Shown: positions 1 through 15,862 of the stretch, one piece after another
How the letters are laid out: every line of letters starts with the position of its first letter
Position numbering within the stretch: position 1 is the first letter of the stretch
Assembly (NCBI RefSeq): GCF_025420485.1
Contig: NZ_JAOEFD010000006.1
Location: forward strand, 62,001-126,000
Direction: 5' to 3'
Source: Nesterenkonia marinintestina
Lineage (GTDB): Bacteria; Actinomycetota; Actinomycetes; Actinomycetales; Micrococcaceae
Length of the DNA stretch: 64,000 nt
The notes under the pieces: model-generated
The model's database searches: none
Seen by the model: the letters and a program-made list of their open reading frames with translations, nothing else
Told to the model about the DNA's origin: nothing
Translations under genes and position numbers: made by a program

Positions 1-136
1 GATCGGACCGGTATGACGGTCCCGGAAGGCCCCCGGGGCGGGGCAGACCCGCCCACCACGTAGGAAGATCCGCAGGTGTCGCGGTCTGCGAGAGTCGCAG
101 ACTCAGACATGACAGACATGAGAAGGAGCGCCTGAC
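1..136 (+). promoter_or_regulatory. Leader upstream of rplL
   Basis: No gene could be placed in these 136 bases. rplJ normally lies just upstream, so this is probably the rplJ-rplL spacer. It holds a short GC-rich dyad around 26-45 and a clear ribosome binding site (GAAGGAG, 122-128) ahead of the rplL ATG at 137. No convincing promoter was seen. Confidence 0.5.
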
Positions 137-526
137 ATGGCGAAGATGACCAACGACGAGCTGATCGACCAGTTCAAGGAGATGTCCCTCATCGAGCTCT
201 CGGAGTTCGTGAAGCTCTTCGAGGAGACCTTCGACGTCGAGGCCGCCGCTCCGGTGGCCGTGGCCGGTGCCGCACCGGCCGCCGGCGGCGGCGAGGGCGA
301 GGCTGCTGAGGAGCAGACCGAGTTCGACGTCGTGCTGGAGTCCGCCGGCGACAAGAAGATCGGCGTCATCAAGGAGGTGCGCGGTCTGACCTCCCTCGGC
401 CTGAAGGAGGCCAAGGAGCTGGTCGACGGCGCTCCGAAGCCGGTCCTCGAGGGCGTCGACAAGGACGCCGCCGAGAAGGCGAAGGAGACCCTGGAGGGCG
501 CCGGCGCCACCGTCACCCTCAAGTGA
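137..526 (+). CDS. rplL: 50S ribosomal protein L7/L12
   Basis: Forms the mobile stalk of the large subunit that recruits translation GTPases. The 129 residues show the full family layout: an N-terminal helical dimerisation domain (about 1-35), an Ala/Gly-rich hinge (about 37-58) and a C-terminal factor-binding domain with the conserved [10 protein letters not shown] and [10 protein letters not shown] segments. The ATG follows GAAGGAG by nine bases. A perfect GC hairpin 70 bases downstream separates it from the next gene, so the rplJL transcript probably ends here instead of running into rpoB. Confidence 0.97.
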   Translation: MAKMTNDELIDQFKEMSLIELSEFVKLFEETFDVEAAAPVAVAGAAPAAGGGEGEAAEEQTEFDVVLESAGDKKIGVIKEVRGLTSLGLKEAKELVDGAPKPVLEGVDKDAAEKAKETLEGAGATVTLK

Positions 527-595
527 GCCTGAGCTCGGCCCGACTCGGCTGAGCATCATCGCCTCGCCCCCGCAGGGGGGACGAGGACGCTCATC

Positions 596-631
596 GGATC
601 CCCCGCCCCGGACCTCCGGGGCGGGGGATCC
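596..631 (+). terminator. GC hairpin after rplL
   Basis: Perfect 16-bp stem (596-611 with 616-631) with a 4-base loop. There is no U-tract, as is common for actinobacterial terminators. It lies between rplL and the universal stress gene. Confidence 0.7.
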
Positions 632-812
632 GTGCGTCCGGCGGGTGTGCGGACCTCCGGCCCGGGGGCGGGTGTGCGCGGCCGAGGTGCGGCTAGGATG
701 GAGGAGGGAGGAAGCGCCCTCCCAGGGCGGCGTTGAGGGCGTCGTCCGAGCACGGATGAGGAACGTCGGCCGATGACCGTCGGCCGACCGAGCACTGAAC
801 AGGAGCGCCGAC

Positions 813-1832
813 ATGACCGACCCGGCACAGACAGACGCCGCACCGGAGCAGCCCCAGGGCGAGCAGGCCCGGGAGGAGCAGGCCGCAGGCGAGCAGCCGC
901 AGTCAGGCTTCGGCGTCGTCGTGGGCATCGACGGTTCGGACCACTCCATGGGGGCCCTCCGTCTGGCCGCCGACGAGGCCGACCGACGGGGCCTGCCGCT
1001 GACCATGGTCATCGCCTACTCGCTGTCGCCGTACTCCGACTCCGCGCGCGCCGCGGGCGACTACTTCGCCGACGACTCCGTCCTGCGCGACGGGTGCAAG
1101 AACGTGCTGCTCGAGGCGCGGGAGCACCTCGGCCACTTCTCGGGACGGCTGCGCGGATACGTCAAGTACGGCGACGCCGCCGACGTCCTGCTGAAGTTCT
1201 CCAAACGCGCCGACCTGCTCGTGGTCGGAAGCCGCGGCCGCGGCGGGTTCGCCGGCCGCATGCTGGGATCGGTGTCCTCCGGTCTGCCGTGGAAGTCCCG
1301 CTGCCCGGTGATCATCGTGCCCAAGCGGTTCACCTCCCAGGACGAGCATGAGCACCGCGACGTCTCCGCCGCTCCGGTCTCGGTGGGAGTGGACGGCTCC
1401 AGCCACAGCCTCGTGGCGGCCCTCGAAGCCGCGGAGGAGGCCCGGACCCGCCGGGTGCCGCTGCGTCTGGTCTCCGCCTACACCGACCACGTCGAGGACA
1501 CGTCCTGGACGCCCAAGAAGCGGCAGCGCAAGGACCAGCACGACGGTGTCCTGGCCCGGCTGGACGAGGACCGGGCATGGCTGCGGGAGCAGGCGCCCGG
1601 CGTCGAGATCGAGACCGTCGCCGCCGTGGGCAGCTCCGTGAAGGTCATGGTCGACGAATCCCGGACCGCCGGGCTGACGGTGGTCGGCACCCGAGGCCGC
1701 GGCGGATTCGCCGGGATGATCCTCGGATCGACCTCGAACGGTGTGATGCACCACGCCGAGGGTCCGCTGATGGCCGTCGCGGACGTCGCCGACCCCCGAG
1801 TGCGCTCCCACCGTCGCTTCGCCCAGGGCTGA
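813..1832 (+). CDS. Universal stress protein, two UspA domains
   Basis: The 339-residue protein has a Gln/Glu-rich start (about 10-33) and two UspA domains in tandem (about 34-175 and 185-325). Each ends with an ATP-binding signature: VGSRGRGGFAGRMLGS in the first and VGTRGRGGFAGMILGS in the second. Such proteins bind ATP and are linked to dormancy, hypoxia or oxidative stress in actinobacteria. The precise role here is unknown. The ATG at 813 has AGGAG nine bases upstream. The gene stands alone between rplL and a convergent minus-strand operon. A TAGGAT box at 694-699 could be its -10, without a good -35. Confidence 0.9.
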   Translation: MTDPAQTDAAPEQPQGEQAREEQAAGEQPQSGFGVVVGIDGSDHSMGALRLAADEADRRGLPLTMVIAYSLSPYSDSARAAGDYFADDSVLRDGCKNVLLEAREHLGHFSGRLRGYVKYGDAADVLLKFSKRADLLVVGSRGRGGFAGRMLGSVSSGLPWKSRCPVIIVPKRFTSQDEHEHRDVSAAPVSVGVDGSSHSLVAALEAAEEARTRRVPLRLVSAYTDHVEDTSWTPKKRQRKDQHDGVLARLDEDRAWLREQAPGVEIETVAAVGSSVKVMVDESRTAGLTVVGTRGRGGFAGMILGSTSNGVMHHAEGPLMAVADVADPRVRSHRRFAQG

Positions 1833-1883
1833 GGCCGGCCCGGCTCCTCCTGCTCGGGCCTGCCCCGTAGTGCGCCGTTCCGA

Positions 1884-2282
1884 TCAGAGGCGTCTCCGGC
1901 GGCGGGGCCGCAGTCCCGCGGCGATGAGGATCAGCCCCGCGAGGGTGCAGATTCCGAGTCCGACCAGCAGCGGGTCCACCATCACCCCGAGGACGACGCC
2001 GAGCAGGCACCACAGGGCGAGCAGGAAGCAGACCGTGCCCACGACGAGCTGACCGGGACGCATCCCTGAGGGCTCCTCGGAGTCGGATCCCGGGCGGTCG
2101 GCGGTGCGTTCGGAGGAGGCTCCGACGAGCCGGCCCTCCGCCTCCGCTCGCTCCCACCATCGGGGGCCCCGCTCGGGTTCCTTCCAGTCGAAGTCCTCCG
2201 CGGTCGTGGTCTGCAGCGATTCGGCCAGCAGCGAGTCGATCTCGTGCGGACGGTCGGGGTGGTGGTCCCGTCGGGTCATCAT
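1884..2282 (-). CDS. Small membrane protein, second gene of the PspC operon
   Basis: A 132-residue protein with a charged N-terminal half (about 1-72), two closely spaced hydrophobic segments (about 78-98 and 103-122) and an Arg-rich end, which suggests a two-pass membrane protein with a cytoplasmic N-terminus. No named family was recognised. Its ATG overlaps the stop codon of the PspC-domain gene by four bases, so the two are probably translationally coupled. A second ATG one codon later is also possible. Context suggests a part in envelope stress, but that is inference. Confidence 0.75.
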   Translation of the reverse strand: MMTRRDHHPDRPHEIDSLLAESLQTTTAEDFDWKEPERGPRWWERAEAEGRLVGASSERTADRPGSDSEEPSGMRPGQLVVGTVCFLLALWCLLGVVLGVMVDPLLVGLGICTLAGLILIAAGLRPRRRRRL

Positions 2283-3697
2283 CGTCCCTCTCCGGAGCCC
2301 GCGGACGAACCGGTCTCCTGCGCGTAGGTGGTGGCGTCGTAGAGCTCGATGCTGTTGAACGCCGCATTGATCGAGACGTGCAGACGACGCTCGGCATCGG
2401 CCGGGCCGACGGTGAATCCGCGGCTGCTCAGGCCGCCGCCCTCGTGCTCCCCCCCGACCGTGTGGGCGCTCATTCCGCCGAAGGCCTGGTTCGCGTCCAC
2501 CACGACCTCGACGTCGTCGGGGACGAGCAGCTCCAGGGACGAGAAGGCGGTGCTGACGTCCGCGTAGTGGACCTCGACGCCGTCGACGGTCTCGGCCTCG
2601 GCGGGGTCCAGGTGCCGCAGGTCCATCGTGGTGGCGGAGAACGCCGACCTCATGGTGGCGGCGTCGGTGGTGTCGGTGCCGAAGGCGTGCAGGCCGTCGC
2701 CGCGGAAGCCCTGTCCGTGGGCGAGGGTGAACACCAGCACCATCGCCGCAGCAGCGGTGACCAGCAGGAATCCGCGGCCGCGTCGACCGCGGACCGCGGA
2801 GACGATGTGGGCCGAGGACATCAGGAGCACGACGACGATCAGGCAGCTCAGGACGGCGGTCAGGGGAGAGATCCCCACCACGCCGCCGACGGCCATCAGG
2901 CCGAGCAGGGTGGGGACCGCCAGCAGCAGCGTGCCGAAGGTCAGCAGCCGTCGACGGCTGCGACGTTCACGCTCCGCTGCGGTGGCACCGGGGGTCTCGA
3001 CGTCCGCCGAGGTCGTCGACCTCGTCCGCGGCCTCCCGTCGCCGCGGCCCCGCCGAGTCGCCGGGTCCCGTCTCGGGCTCGGTTCGGGAGGGCCGTACCG
3101 CTCAGGGGGCTCAGGAGCGGCGGTGGTGGGATACCAGGCCGGGCGGCCGTCGGTGCGCCGCGGCATGGGTCGCGTGGAGTCCTCCTCGGCGTACCCGGAG
3201 GATCCCTGAGAGGCCTCCGCGGGCGACCTGCGGCCGCGGCGCACCGACGCGGTCATCAGCCAGACCAGGCCCGCGAGCACCAGGACGTTGAGCACGACGC
3301 CGACGGCGCCGGTGAGGCTGAACGGGCTCAGCAGCGTCAGCGCGCCCACGGCGGCGAGGAGCCCGCCCCCGATGAGTCCGCCGCCGTGCTCGCCGGCGAC
3401 GGCCCGCTGCAGGTGGATCCGCCCGGACGAGTCGGGCAGCAGCAGCCAGAGCAGACCGTAGGTCAGCGAGATCGGCGGGAAGAAGAGCAGGGTCAGGATG
3501 ACCAGGATCCCGCGGACCAGGGTGGCGTCCCAGCGGACCCGGGCGGCGACCATGGCGGCGACGCCGCCGAACCAGCCCGAGTTCGCGCGCACCAGGCCCG
3601 TGCGTCGGATCCGGTCGAAGAAGCGGTGCCCGGCGTGCGGGTCGCCGGTGTCGTCCTCGGCCGGCTGAGAGGTGTGCTGGGGAGGGTGCTGAGCCAT
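2279..3697 (-). CDS. PspC-domain membrane protein with LiaF-like C-terminus
   Basis: The 472-residue protein starts with a PspC domain (about 33-90, with FDRIRRTGLVRANSGW and a long hydrophobic helix). Two hydrophobic segments follow (about 110-150), then a charged linker rich in Pro and Arg (about 155-245), three further membrane segments (about 250-335) and a C-terminal beta-rich region (about 365-460) resembling the LiaF/DUF4097 type. PspC and LiaF proteins sense envelope damage and control a partner kinase. It diverges from a PspC-fused histidine kinase gene 136 bases away, an arrangement that supports a sensor-modulator role. Confidence 0.82.
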   Translation of the reverse strand: MAQHPPQHTSQPAEDDTGDPHAGHRFFDRIRRTGLVRANSGWFGGVAAMVAARVRWDATLVRGILVILTLLFFPPISLTYGLLWLLLPDSSGRIHLQRAVAGEHGGGLIGGGLLAAVGALTLLSPFSLTGAVGVVLNVLVLAGLVWLMTASVRRGRRSPAEASQGSSGYAEEDSTRPMPRRTDGRPAWYPTTAAPEPPERYGPPEPSPRRDPATRRGRGDGRPRTRSTTSADVETPGATAAERERRSRRRLLTFGTLLLAVPTLLGLMAVGGVVGISPLTAVLSCLIVVVLLMSSAHIVSAVRGRRGRGFLLVTAAAAMVLVFTLAHGQGFRGDGLHAFGTDTTDAATMRSAFSATTMDLRHLDPAEAETVDGVEVHYADVSTAFSSLELLVPDDVEVVVDANQAFGGMSAHTVGGEHEGGGLSSRGFTVGPADAERRLHVSINAAFNSIELYDATTYAQETGSSAGSGEGR

Positions 3698-3833
3698 GCT
3701 CCCAGTCTCCTCGCAGGCTCCGCTCCTCCGCTATGGGGGTCCACCCTGATGCGACCCTGAACCTGACCCCGTCGGACCCCCGAGAGGGGGCGGAGACGGA
3801 TCGGCGTCCGGGACGCCGTGGCAGGATGGAGCT
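3698..3833. promoter_or_regulatory. Divergent control region of the envelope-stress module
   Basis: These 136 bases lie between the two divergent start codons, so the promoters of both operons must be here. On the plus strand CAGGAT (3822-3827) lies 6 bases before the kinase ATG. On the minus strand GAGACT (3709-3704) lies 6 bases before the PspC ATG. Both are weak but sit at leaderless distance. No clear operator repeat was seen. Confidence 0.4.
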
Positions 3834-5186
3834 ATGCCGGAGTCGCCCACCGAGGTGCGCCCGCGCCCCGAGCTGCGCCGCGCCGCCGACACCCCGCTGG
3901 CCGGGGTGTGCTTCGGTCTGGCCCGGCACCTCGAGGTCTCCGTGCCGACGGTCCGGGCCGCGATGATCGGCCTGGCCGTGGCCGGTGGGATCGGGGTGGT
4001 CCTCTACTGCTGGCTGTGGATCTTCGTGCCCGCCGACGATGAGGAGACCGGTGAGGCCGCCGTGCGGGGGCTCAGCGGACCGGCCGCCGACGGCGCGTCC
4101 TCGGGCGCGGCGCCCGCGGGTGGGACGGATCGGAGCGTGGTCGACGCCGGCCGGGACGACTTCGGAGTCCGGCTGCGGCGGCTGGCCGACGCGCTCACCG
4201 GTTCCCCGGAGGTGCTGCTCGGCGGGCTGCTGCTCGGCGGTGCCCTGCTGATGCTCACGGCTCTGCTCGGTGCGGATCTGAACTGGTGGGTCATCGCACC
4301 GCCGGCGGTGCTCACCCTGGGCGTGCTGGTGGCCTGGCCCCAGGTCGACAGGCCCGACTCCGCGCGGGGCGCGGGGGATCGGCCCGGCCCCCTCCGCCAG
4401 GTCGCCGTCGGCTCCGGCCTCGTCGTCCTGGCGCTGGTGCTGCTGGTCGCCGGGCTGGTGCCCCTGGCCGAACTCGTCATGGGTCTGGTGATCGCCACGA
4501 TGCTGGTGGCGGGGCTCGGCCTGGTGGCCGCCCCGTGGCTGATCCGGCTCTACCGGACGGCGACCACGCAGCGGGCTCGGGCCGCGGCCGAGGCGGAGCG
4601 CGCCGACATCGCCGCCCACCTGCACGACTCCGTGCTCCAGACCCTCGCGATGATCCAGAAGCAACGTCACGACCCTGAGGCGGTCGGCACACTGGCCCGA
4701 CTCCAGGAGAGACAGCTCCGCGGCTGGCTCTACCGGCGGGATGGGGCCGAGCCGGGGACCCTGAAGGATCAGCTCCTCGCGGTCGCCGCGGAGCTCGAGG
4801 AGCAGCACGGCGTCGCCGTCGACGTCGTCGCCGTCGGCTCCTCCGGCCGCCACGACCACCGGGTCCTCGTGGCGGCCGCGCGGGAGGCGATGCTCAACGC
4901 GGTCCGGCACGCGGGCCCGGCGTCGGTCTACATCGAATCCGATGAGACCGGTGATGCCGTCTACGTCAGGGACCGCGGACCCGGTTTCGATCCCCGGGCG
5001 GTCGACGCCGACCGGCTCGGGATCCGAGAGTCCATCGTCGGGCGGATGCGCCGGGCCGGAGGTGAGGCCGTGATCCGCTTCCCCGGGTCCGGCACCGAGG
5101 TCCGGCTGCAGATGCCGGTCGAGGCGGAGGCCGAACCCGGTACGGAGTCGGGCACCGAGGGCGGACGCGACGAGGAGACGGCATGA
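3834..5186 (+). CDS. PspC-fused sensor histidine kinase (LiaS/DesK type)
   Basis: The 450-residue protein joins an N-terminal PspC domain (about 10-68, containing LAGVCFGLARHLEVSV) to two pairs of hydrophobic segments (about 125-165 and 185-235), a HisKA_3 dimerisation helix with the phospho-acceptor His264 in AHLHDSVLQ, and a HATPase_c domain with an N-box (EAMLNAVRHAG) and a G-box (DRGPGFD). It should autophosphorylate in response to envelope stress and pass the phosphate to the regulator encoded next. The stop codon overlaps that gene's ATG by four bases. Confidence 0.9.
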   Translation: MPESPTEVRPRPELRRAADTPLAGVCFGLARHLEVSVPTVRAAMIGLAVAGGIGVVLYCWLWIFVPADDEETGEAAVRGLSGPAADGASSGAAPAGGTDRSVVDAGRDDFGVRLRRLADALTGSPEVLLGGLLLGGALLMLTALLGADLNWWVIAPPAVLTLGVLVAWPQVDRPDSARGAGDRPGPLRQVAVGSGLVVLALVLLVAGLVPLAELVMGLVIATMLVAGLGLVAAPWLIRLYRTATTQRARAAAEAERADIAAHLHDSVLQTLAMIQKQRHDPEAVGTLARLQERQLRGWLYRRDGAEPGTLKDQLLAVAAELEEQHGVAVDVVAVGSSGRHDHRVLVAAAREAMLNAVRHAGPASVYIESDETGDAVYVRDRGPGFDPRAVDADRLGIRESIVGRMRRAGGEAVIRFPGSGTEVRLQMPVEAEAEPGTESGTEGGRDEETA

Positions 5187-5839
5187 GTGCGCAGATCCGT
5201 GTGGTGATCGTGGACGATCACGCCATCTTCCGGGCCGGCCTCCGCCATGAGATCGGCGACCGGCTCCAGGTGGTCGGCGAGGCGGCCGACGTCGACGCCG
5301 CGGCGGAGGTGGTGCGGGCGCAGCGCCCCGACGTCGTGCTCCTCGACGTCCACCTGCCCGGCGGCACCGGAGGCGGGGGAGCCGAGGTGGTGCTCAGCTG
5401 CCGGGACCTGCTGGAGGGCACCCGCTTCCTCGCGATCAGCGTCTCGGACCAGGCCGAGGACGTCGTCTCGGTGATCCGCGCCGGAGCACGCGGGTACGTG
5501 ACCAAGACGATCAGTCCCGACGAGCTCGTCGCCGCCGTGGGTGCGGTCCACGGGGGCGACGCGGTGTTCTCACCGCGCCTGGCCGGTTTCGTGCTCGATG
5601 CCTTCGGCACGTCGGCCGCGGCGGAGGAGGTCCGTGACGAGGAGCTCGATCGGCTCTCCGCACGCGAGGTGGAGGTCATGCGCCTGATCGCGCGGGGGTA
5701 CACGTATCGTGAGCTCGCCGGCGAGCTGTACCTCTCCGTCAAGACGGTGGAGACCCATGTCTCGAGGGTGCTGCGGAAGCTCCAGCTCTCCTCGCGCTAC
5801 GAGCTCACCCGGTGGGCCGAGCAGCGCCGCATCGTCTGA
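5183..5839 (+). CDS. LuxR/NarL-family response regulator
   Basis: The 218-residue protein has a receiver domain (about 5-125) with the acidic pair Asp11-Asp12, phospho-acceptor Asp55 in VVLLDVHLP and the conserved Lys in YVTKTI. A LuxR helix-turn-helix follows (about 152-212) with LSAREVEVMRLIARG and the recognition helix SVKTVETHVSRVL. It is the cognate partner of the kinase with which it overlaps (ATGA). A likely target is the divergent PspC operon, by analogy with LiaSR systems; this is inference. The gene ends 253 bases before the rpoB start. Confidence 0.93.
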   Translation: MSAQIRVVIVDDHAIFRAGLRHEIGDRLQVVGEAADVDAAAEVVRAQRPDVVLLDVHLPGGTGGGGAEVVLSCRDLLEGTRFLAISVSDQAEDVVSVIRAGARGYVTKTISPDELVAAVGAVHGGDAVFSPRLAGFVLDAFGTSAAAEEVRDEELDRLSAREVEVMRLIARGYTYRELAGELYLSVKTVETHVSRVLRKLQLSSRYELTRWAEQRRIV

Positions 5840-5957
5840 CACGGACGGCGCTCTGCTAGAGTCGGGCCGACCGGCCGGGACCGCGGGTCGTCGAGGCGCG
5901 CAGGCTCGGTCCATACACCACGGGCGGACCGCTCCGGGCGAGGCGCGGTCGTCGGCG

Positions 5958-5987
5958 TTGCGCTCTCCTGTGCAGATGTTCTATGCT
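5958..5987 (+). promoter_or_regulatory. rpoBC promoter candidate
   Basis: TTGCGC (5958-5963), an 18-base spacer and TATGCT (5982-5987) form the best sigma-70-type match in the rpoB leader. The start point would be near 5994, inside a TTTTGCGCC sequence (5992-6000) that recurs in similar form downstream of other ribosomal promoters in the window. It implies a leader of about 100 bases. A second possible -10, TAGAGT (5857-5862), lies just after the regulator gene but has poor -35 spacing. Confidence 0.5.
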
Positions 5988-6092
5988 GTACTTTTGCGCC
6001 ATTCCCCTCTGATCGTGCCTTCAAATAGCGGTGGGCACCCTTGATGTGCGCAGACTCCAAGGAAGCTACGAAGGTCTGTGGAAGGATTCCTC

Positions 6093-9599
<3,507 letters not shown>

Positions 9600-9660
9600 G
9601 CCTCCCGGACACTCCACGCACGACGTCACGAATCTTTAGAGAAGAGAGAGATACCGGACT

Positions 9661-13548
<3,888 letters not shown>

Positions 13549-13624
13549 TCGGTCTCACCTGACGGTGAGGTCCGAGCGGTGAGGTCCGAACGGTGAGGCC
13601 GCGTCGCCGAGCCGCGAGCACATG

Positions 13625-13658
13625 AGAGGGTCCGGTCCCCGAGGGGGCCGGGCCCTCT
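13625..13658 (+). terminator. rpoBC terminator
   Basis: Stem of about 15 bp with three G-U pairs (13626-13640 with 13643-13657) and a minimal loop, no U-tract. It is followed within 25 bases by a new promoter. Confidence 0.7.
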
Positions 13659-13679
13659 CGCGTTCCCGCCCACCAAGGA

Positions 13680-13708
13680 TTGACGATCGCAAATTGCAAA
13701 TGTAAAGT
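13680..13708 (+). promoter_or_regulatory. Promoter of the DUF4349 lipoprotein gene
   Basis: TTGACG (13680-13685), a 17-base spacer and TAAAGT (13703-13708) make one of the best promoter matches in the window. The ATG of the next gene begins only 8 bases after the -10 box, at the expected start point, and no Shine-Dalgarno sequence fits between. The transcript should be leaderless. Confidence 0.7.
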
Positions 13709-13716
13709 CCTGTGGC

Positions 13717-14556
13717 ATGGGACGAGGACGGACGAGCATCGTGGCCCTGCTGATCGGCGTGCTGCTGCTGGCGGGATGCGGATCGGCCGCCGATGAGGAC
13801 CAGGCGGTCGGCGGGGAGGTCCCTGCCGAGCAGGAGGGGGAATCGGCAGAGGGTCCGACGGAGGACCAGGCGATCATCACCACGGCGCGCGCGGCGATGG
13901 AGGTCTCGGACGCCGCCGACGCCGTGGACGAGGTGGTCTCCCAGGTCGAGTCCTACGACGGGGTCGTGGAGAGTCGCCGGGAGTCCGCCGGGGACGACGG
14001 CGGTGCGGGGGACGCCGCTCTCACGCTGAGGGTCCCGGCGGAGAGCCTCGGCGATCTGCTCGACGGGCTGGACGAGGTGGGCGAGGTGGTGGAGCGTACG
14101 GAGACCTCCCGCGACGTCACCGGTGCTGCGGAGGATCTCGATGCGCGGATCGGAGCGTCGGAGACCTCGGTGGAACGCCTCCTCGAGATCATGGAGGAGG
14201 CCGAGACCAGTGAGGACCTGCTCGAGGCGGAGACCACGCTGAGCGAGCGTCAGAGTGAGCTTGAGGCGCTCCAGGCCGAGCGGAGCGCGCTCGACGATCG
14301 GATCGAGATGTCCACACTCGAACTCGAGATCAGCGGCGAACCCCTGGGCGGAGTCGAGGCCGGCGGCTTCCTGGGCGGACTCGAGTCCGGGTGGAGGGGG
14401 CTGACGGAGGGCGCGAACTGGCTGCTCGTCGTCGCCGGGGCGATGCTGCCGGCCCTGCTCGTGCTCGCCCCGCCCGTCGCCCTGTGCGTCCTGCTGGTGC
14501 GCCGGTCGCTGCGGCGCCGCAGGACCCGGCGGGTTCGCGGCGGCGCGGCCGACTGA
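13717..14556 (+). CDS. DUF4349-type lipoprotein
   Basis: The 279-residue protein has a lipoprotein signal ending in LLLAGC with the acylated Cys at 21. A short acidic linker follows, then a DUF4349-like domain (about 48-230) containing a long coiled-coil stretch rich in Glu and Leu (about 145-200). A membrane helix (about 235-262) and an Arg-rich cytoplasmic tail end it. It is probably anchored at both ends with the coiled coil outside. Function is unknown for the family. It sits alone between rpoC and rpsL with its own promoter. Confidence 0.82.
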   Translation: MGRGRTSIVALLIGVLLLAGCGSAADEDQAVGGEVPAEQEGESAEGPTEDQAIITTARAAMEVSDAADAVDEVVSQVESYDGVVESRRESAGDDGGAGDAALTLRVPAESLGDLLDGLDEVGEVVERTETSRDVTGAAEDLDARIGASETSVERLLEIMEEAETSEDLLEAETTLSERQSELEALQAERSALDDRIEMSTLELEISGEPLGGVEAGGFLGGLESGWRGLTEGANWLLVVAGAMLPALLVLAPPVALCVLLVRRSLRRRRTRRVRGGAAD

Positions 14557-14862
14557 GCTCCCGCCGACCGCCGCAGGCGTTCGCCAAGACTTGGGCCGCC
14601 TGATAACATAGATCCGATTGTTTCTATGTGGCAGTAGGACTCAGTCCGGGTTGCGGGCACGTTGCGCAGCAAATGCCACATTTTTGCACGCCTGGGGGCT
14701 GATACGCCGGCCGCGCGGGGATCGTGCAGAACACTGCTGACGATCACGTGTGGGATCCCATTCCGCCCGCCCTCCGAGGAGGTGCGGCGAGACGGCCCCA
14801 CGGCAAGGAGCCGGACGCCCCACGTGGAGCGTCAAGCCTCGACCACGTATGGAGAACGCATA
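14557..14862 (+). promoter_or_regulatory. rpsL-rpsG promoter and long leader
   Basis: 306 bases without a gene. An extended -10 element, TGATAACAT (TAACAT at 14604-14609), with a weak TTCGCC (14580-14585) 18 bases before it is the best promoter candidate and would give a leader of about 245 bases. The leader contains the inverted repeat listed separately (14626-14685) and a small perfect dyad GGACT/AGTCC inside that loop. Confidence 0.45.
14626..14685 (+). promoter_or_regulatory. Attenuator-like hairpin in the rpsL leader
   Basis: ATGTGGCA (14626-14633) can pair with TGCCACAT (14674-14681), directly followed by TTTT (14682-14685). The 40-base loop holds further small dyads. A stem ending in a T-run is rare in this GC-rich window, where most terminators lack one, so this could terminate or regulate transcription before rpsL. 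Confidence 0.4.
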
Positions 14863-15237
14863 GTGCCTACCATCCAGCAGCTGGTGCGCAAGGGGCGCAC
14901 CGTCAAGCCTGCCAAGAACAAGACCCCTGCCCTGCAGGGGAGCCCGATGCGTCGCGGCGTGTGCACCCGTGTGTACACCACGACGCCGAAGAAGCCGAAC
15001 TCCGCCCTCCGGAAGGTCGCCCGTGTGCGTCTGAACGGCGGCGTCGAGGTCACCGCCTACATCCCCGGTGAGGGGCACAACCTGCAGGAGCACTCCATCG
15101 TGCTCGTGCGCGGCGGTCGTGTGAAGGACCTCCCCGGCGTGCGCTACAAGATCGTCCGCGGCGCCCTCGACACCCAGGGTGTCAAGGGCCGCGGCCAGGC
15201 CCGCAGCCGCTACGGTGCGAAGAAGGAGAAGAAGTAA
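14863..15237 (+). CDS. rpsL: 30S ribosomal protein S12
   Basis: Decoding-centre protein of 124 residues, the usual length. The GTG at 14863 follows GGAGAA by six bases and gives the family start [12 protein letters not shown]. The loop [16 protein letters not shown] and the [14 protein letters not shown] segment are both intact, including the lysines (about 43 and 88) whose substitution gives streptomycin resistance elsewhere, so the sequence looks drug-sensitive. The TAA stop overlaps the rpsG ATG by one base. Confidence 0.97.
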   Translation: MPTIQQLVRKGRTVKPAKNKTPALQGSPMRRGVCTRVYTTTPKKPNSALRKVARVRLNGGVEVTAYIPGEGHNLQEHSIVLVRGGRVKDLPGVRYKIVRGALDTQGVKGRGQARSRYGAKKEKK

Positions 15238-15707
15238 TGCCTCGTAAGGGACCCGCTCCCAAGCGCCCCCTCGTCCAGGACCCGGTCCACGGGTCGCCGC
15301 TGGTGACCCAGCTGATCAACAAGGTGCTGGTCGACGGCAAGAAGTCCACCGCCGAGCGCATCGTCTACGGCGCCCTCGACGGGGTCGCGAAGAAGAACGG
15401 CGAGGACTCGGTCGCCACCCTGAAGAAGGCCATGGACAACATCCGTCCGGCCCTCGAGGTCCGCTCCCGCCGCGTCGGCGGTGCCACCTACCAGGTGCCC
15501 GTCGAGGTCAAGCCGGGCCGTGCCACGGCGCTGGCCCTGCGCTGGCTGGTCGGCTACGCCAAGGACCGCCGCGAGAAGACGATGACCGAGCGCCTGATGA
15601 ACGAGATCCTCGACGCCTCGAACGGCCTCGGCGCCGCGGTCAAGCGTCGTGAGGACACCCACAAGATGGCCGAGTCCAACAAGGCGTTCGCCCACTACCG
15701 CTGGTGA
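15237..15707 (+). CDS. rpsG: 30S ribosomal protein S7
   Basis: Primary 16S rRNA-binding protein that starts assembly of the 30S head. It has 156 residues, with the family start [11 protein letters not shown] and a conserved core including [11 protein letters not shown] and a C-terminal helix ending in AFAHYRW. The ATG overlaps the rpsL stop (TAATG), which points to tight translational coupling. In many bacteria S7 represses this operon; no specific site for that was identified here. Confidence 0.97.
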   Translation: MPRKGPAPKRPLVQDPVHGSPLVTQLINKVLVDGKKSTAERIVYGALDGVAKKNGEDSVATLKKAMDNIRPALEVRSRRVGGATYQVPVEVKPGRATALALRWLVGYAKDRREKTMTERLMNEILDASNGLGAAVKRREDTHKMAESNKAFAHYRW

Positions 15708-15732
15708 GCGGCTTCGCGCCGGCGGCGCGGGC

Positions 15733-15771
15733 CGGCGGTGAGGACGGACTCAGCTCCGTGCTTCACCGCCG
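15733..15771 (+). terminator. Hairpin between rpsG and fusA
   Basis: CGGCGGTGA (15733-15741) pairs with TCACCGCCG (15763-15771), with further pairing inside the loop. It may act as a partial terminator or processing site, because fusA is normally co-transcribed with rpsLG. Confidence 0.45.
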
Positions 15772-15790
15772 CGGCCGGGCCGCGTAGGCT
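15762..15790 (+). promoter_or_regulatory. fusA promoter candidate
   Basis: TTCACC (15762-15767), a 17-base spacer and TAGGCT (15785-15790). The same TTCACC hexamer serves the better tuf promoter. It overlaps the right arm of the preceding hairpin. Confidence 0.35.
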
Positions 15791-15862
15791 GATCGGGGCC
15801 GGTGCGCCGCACCCTCCGCCCCCACCTTTCCTGAGAGACCTGAGAGATCAAGGGGATCAATC

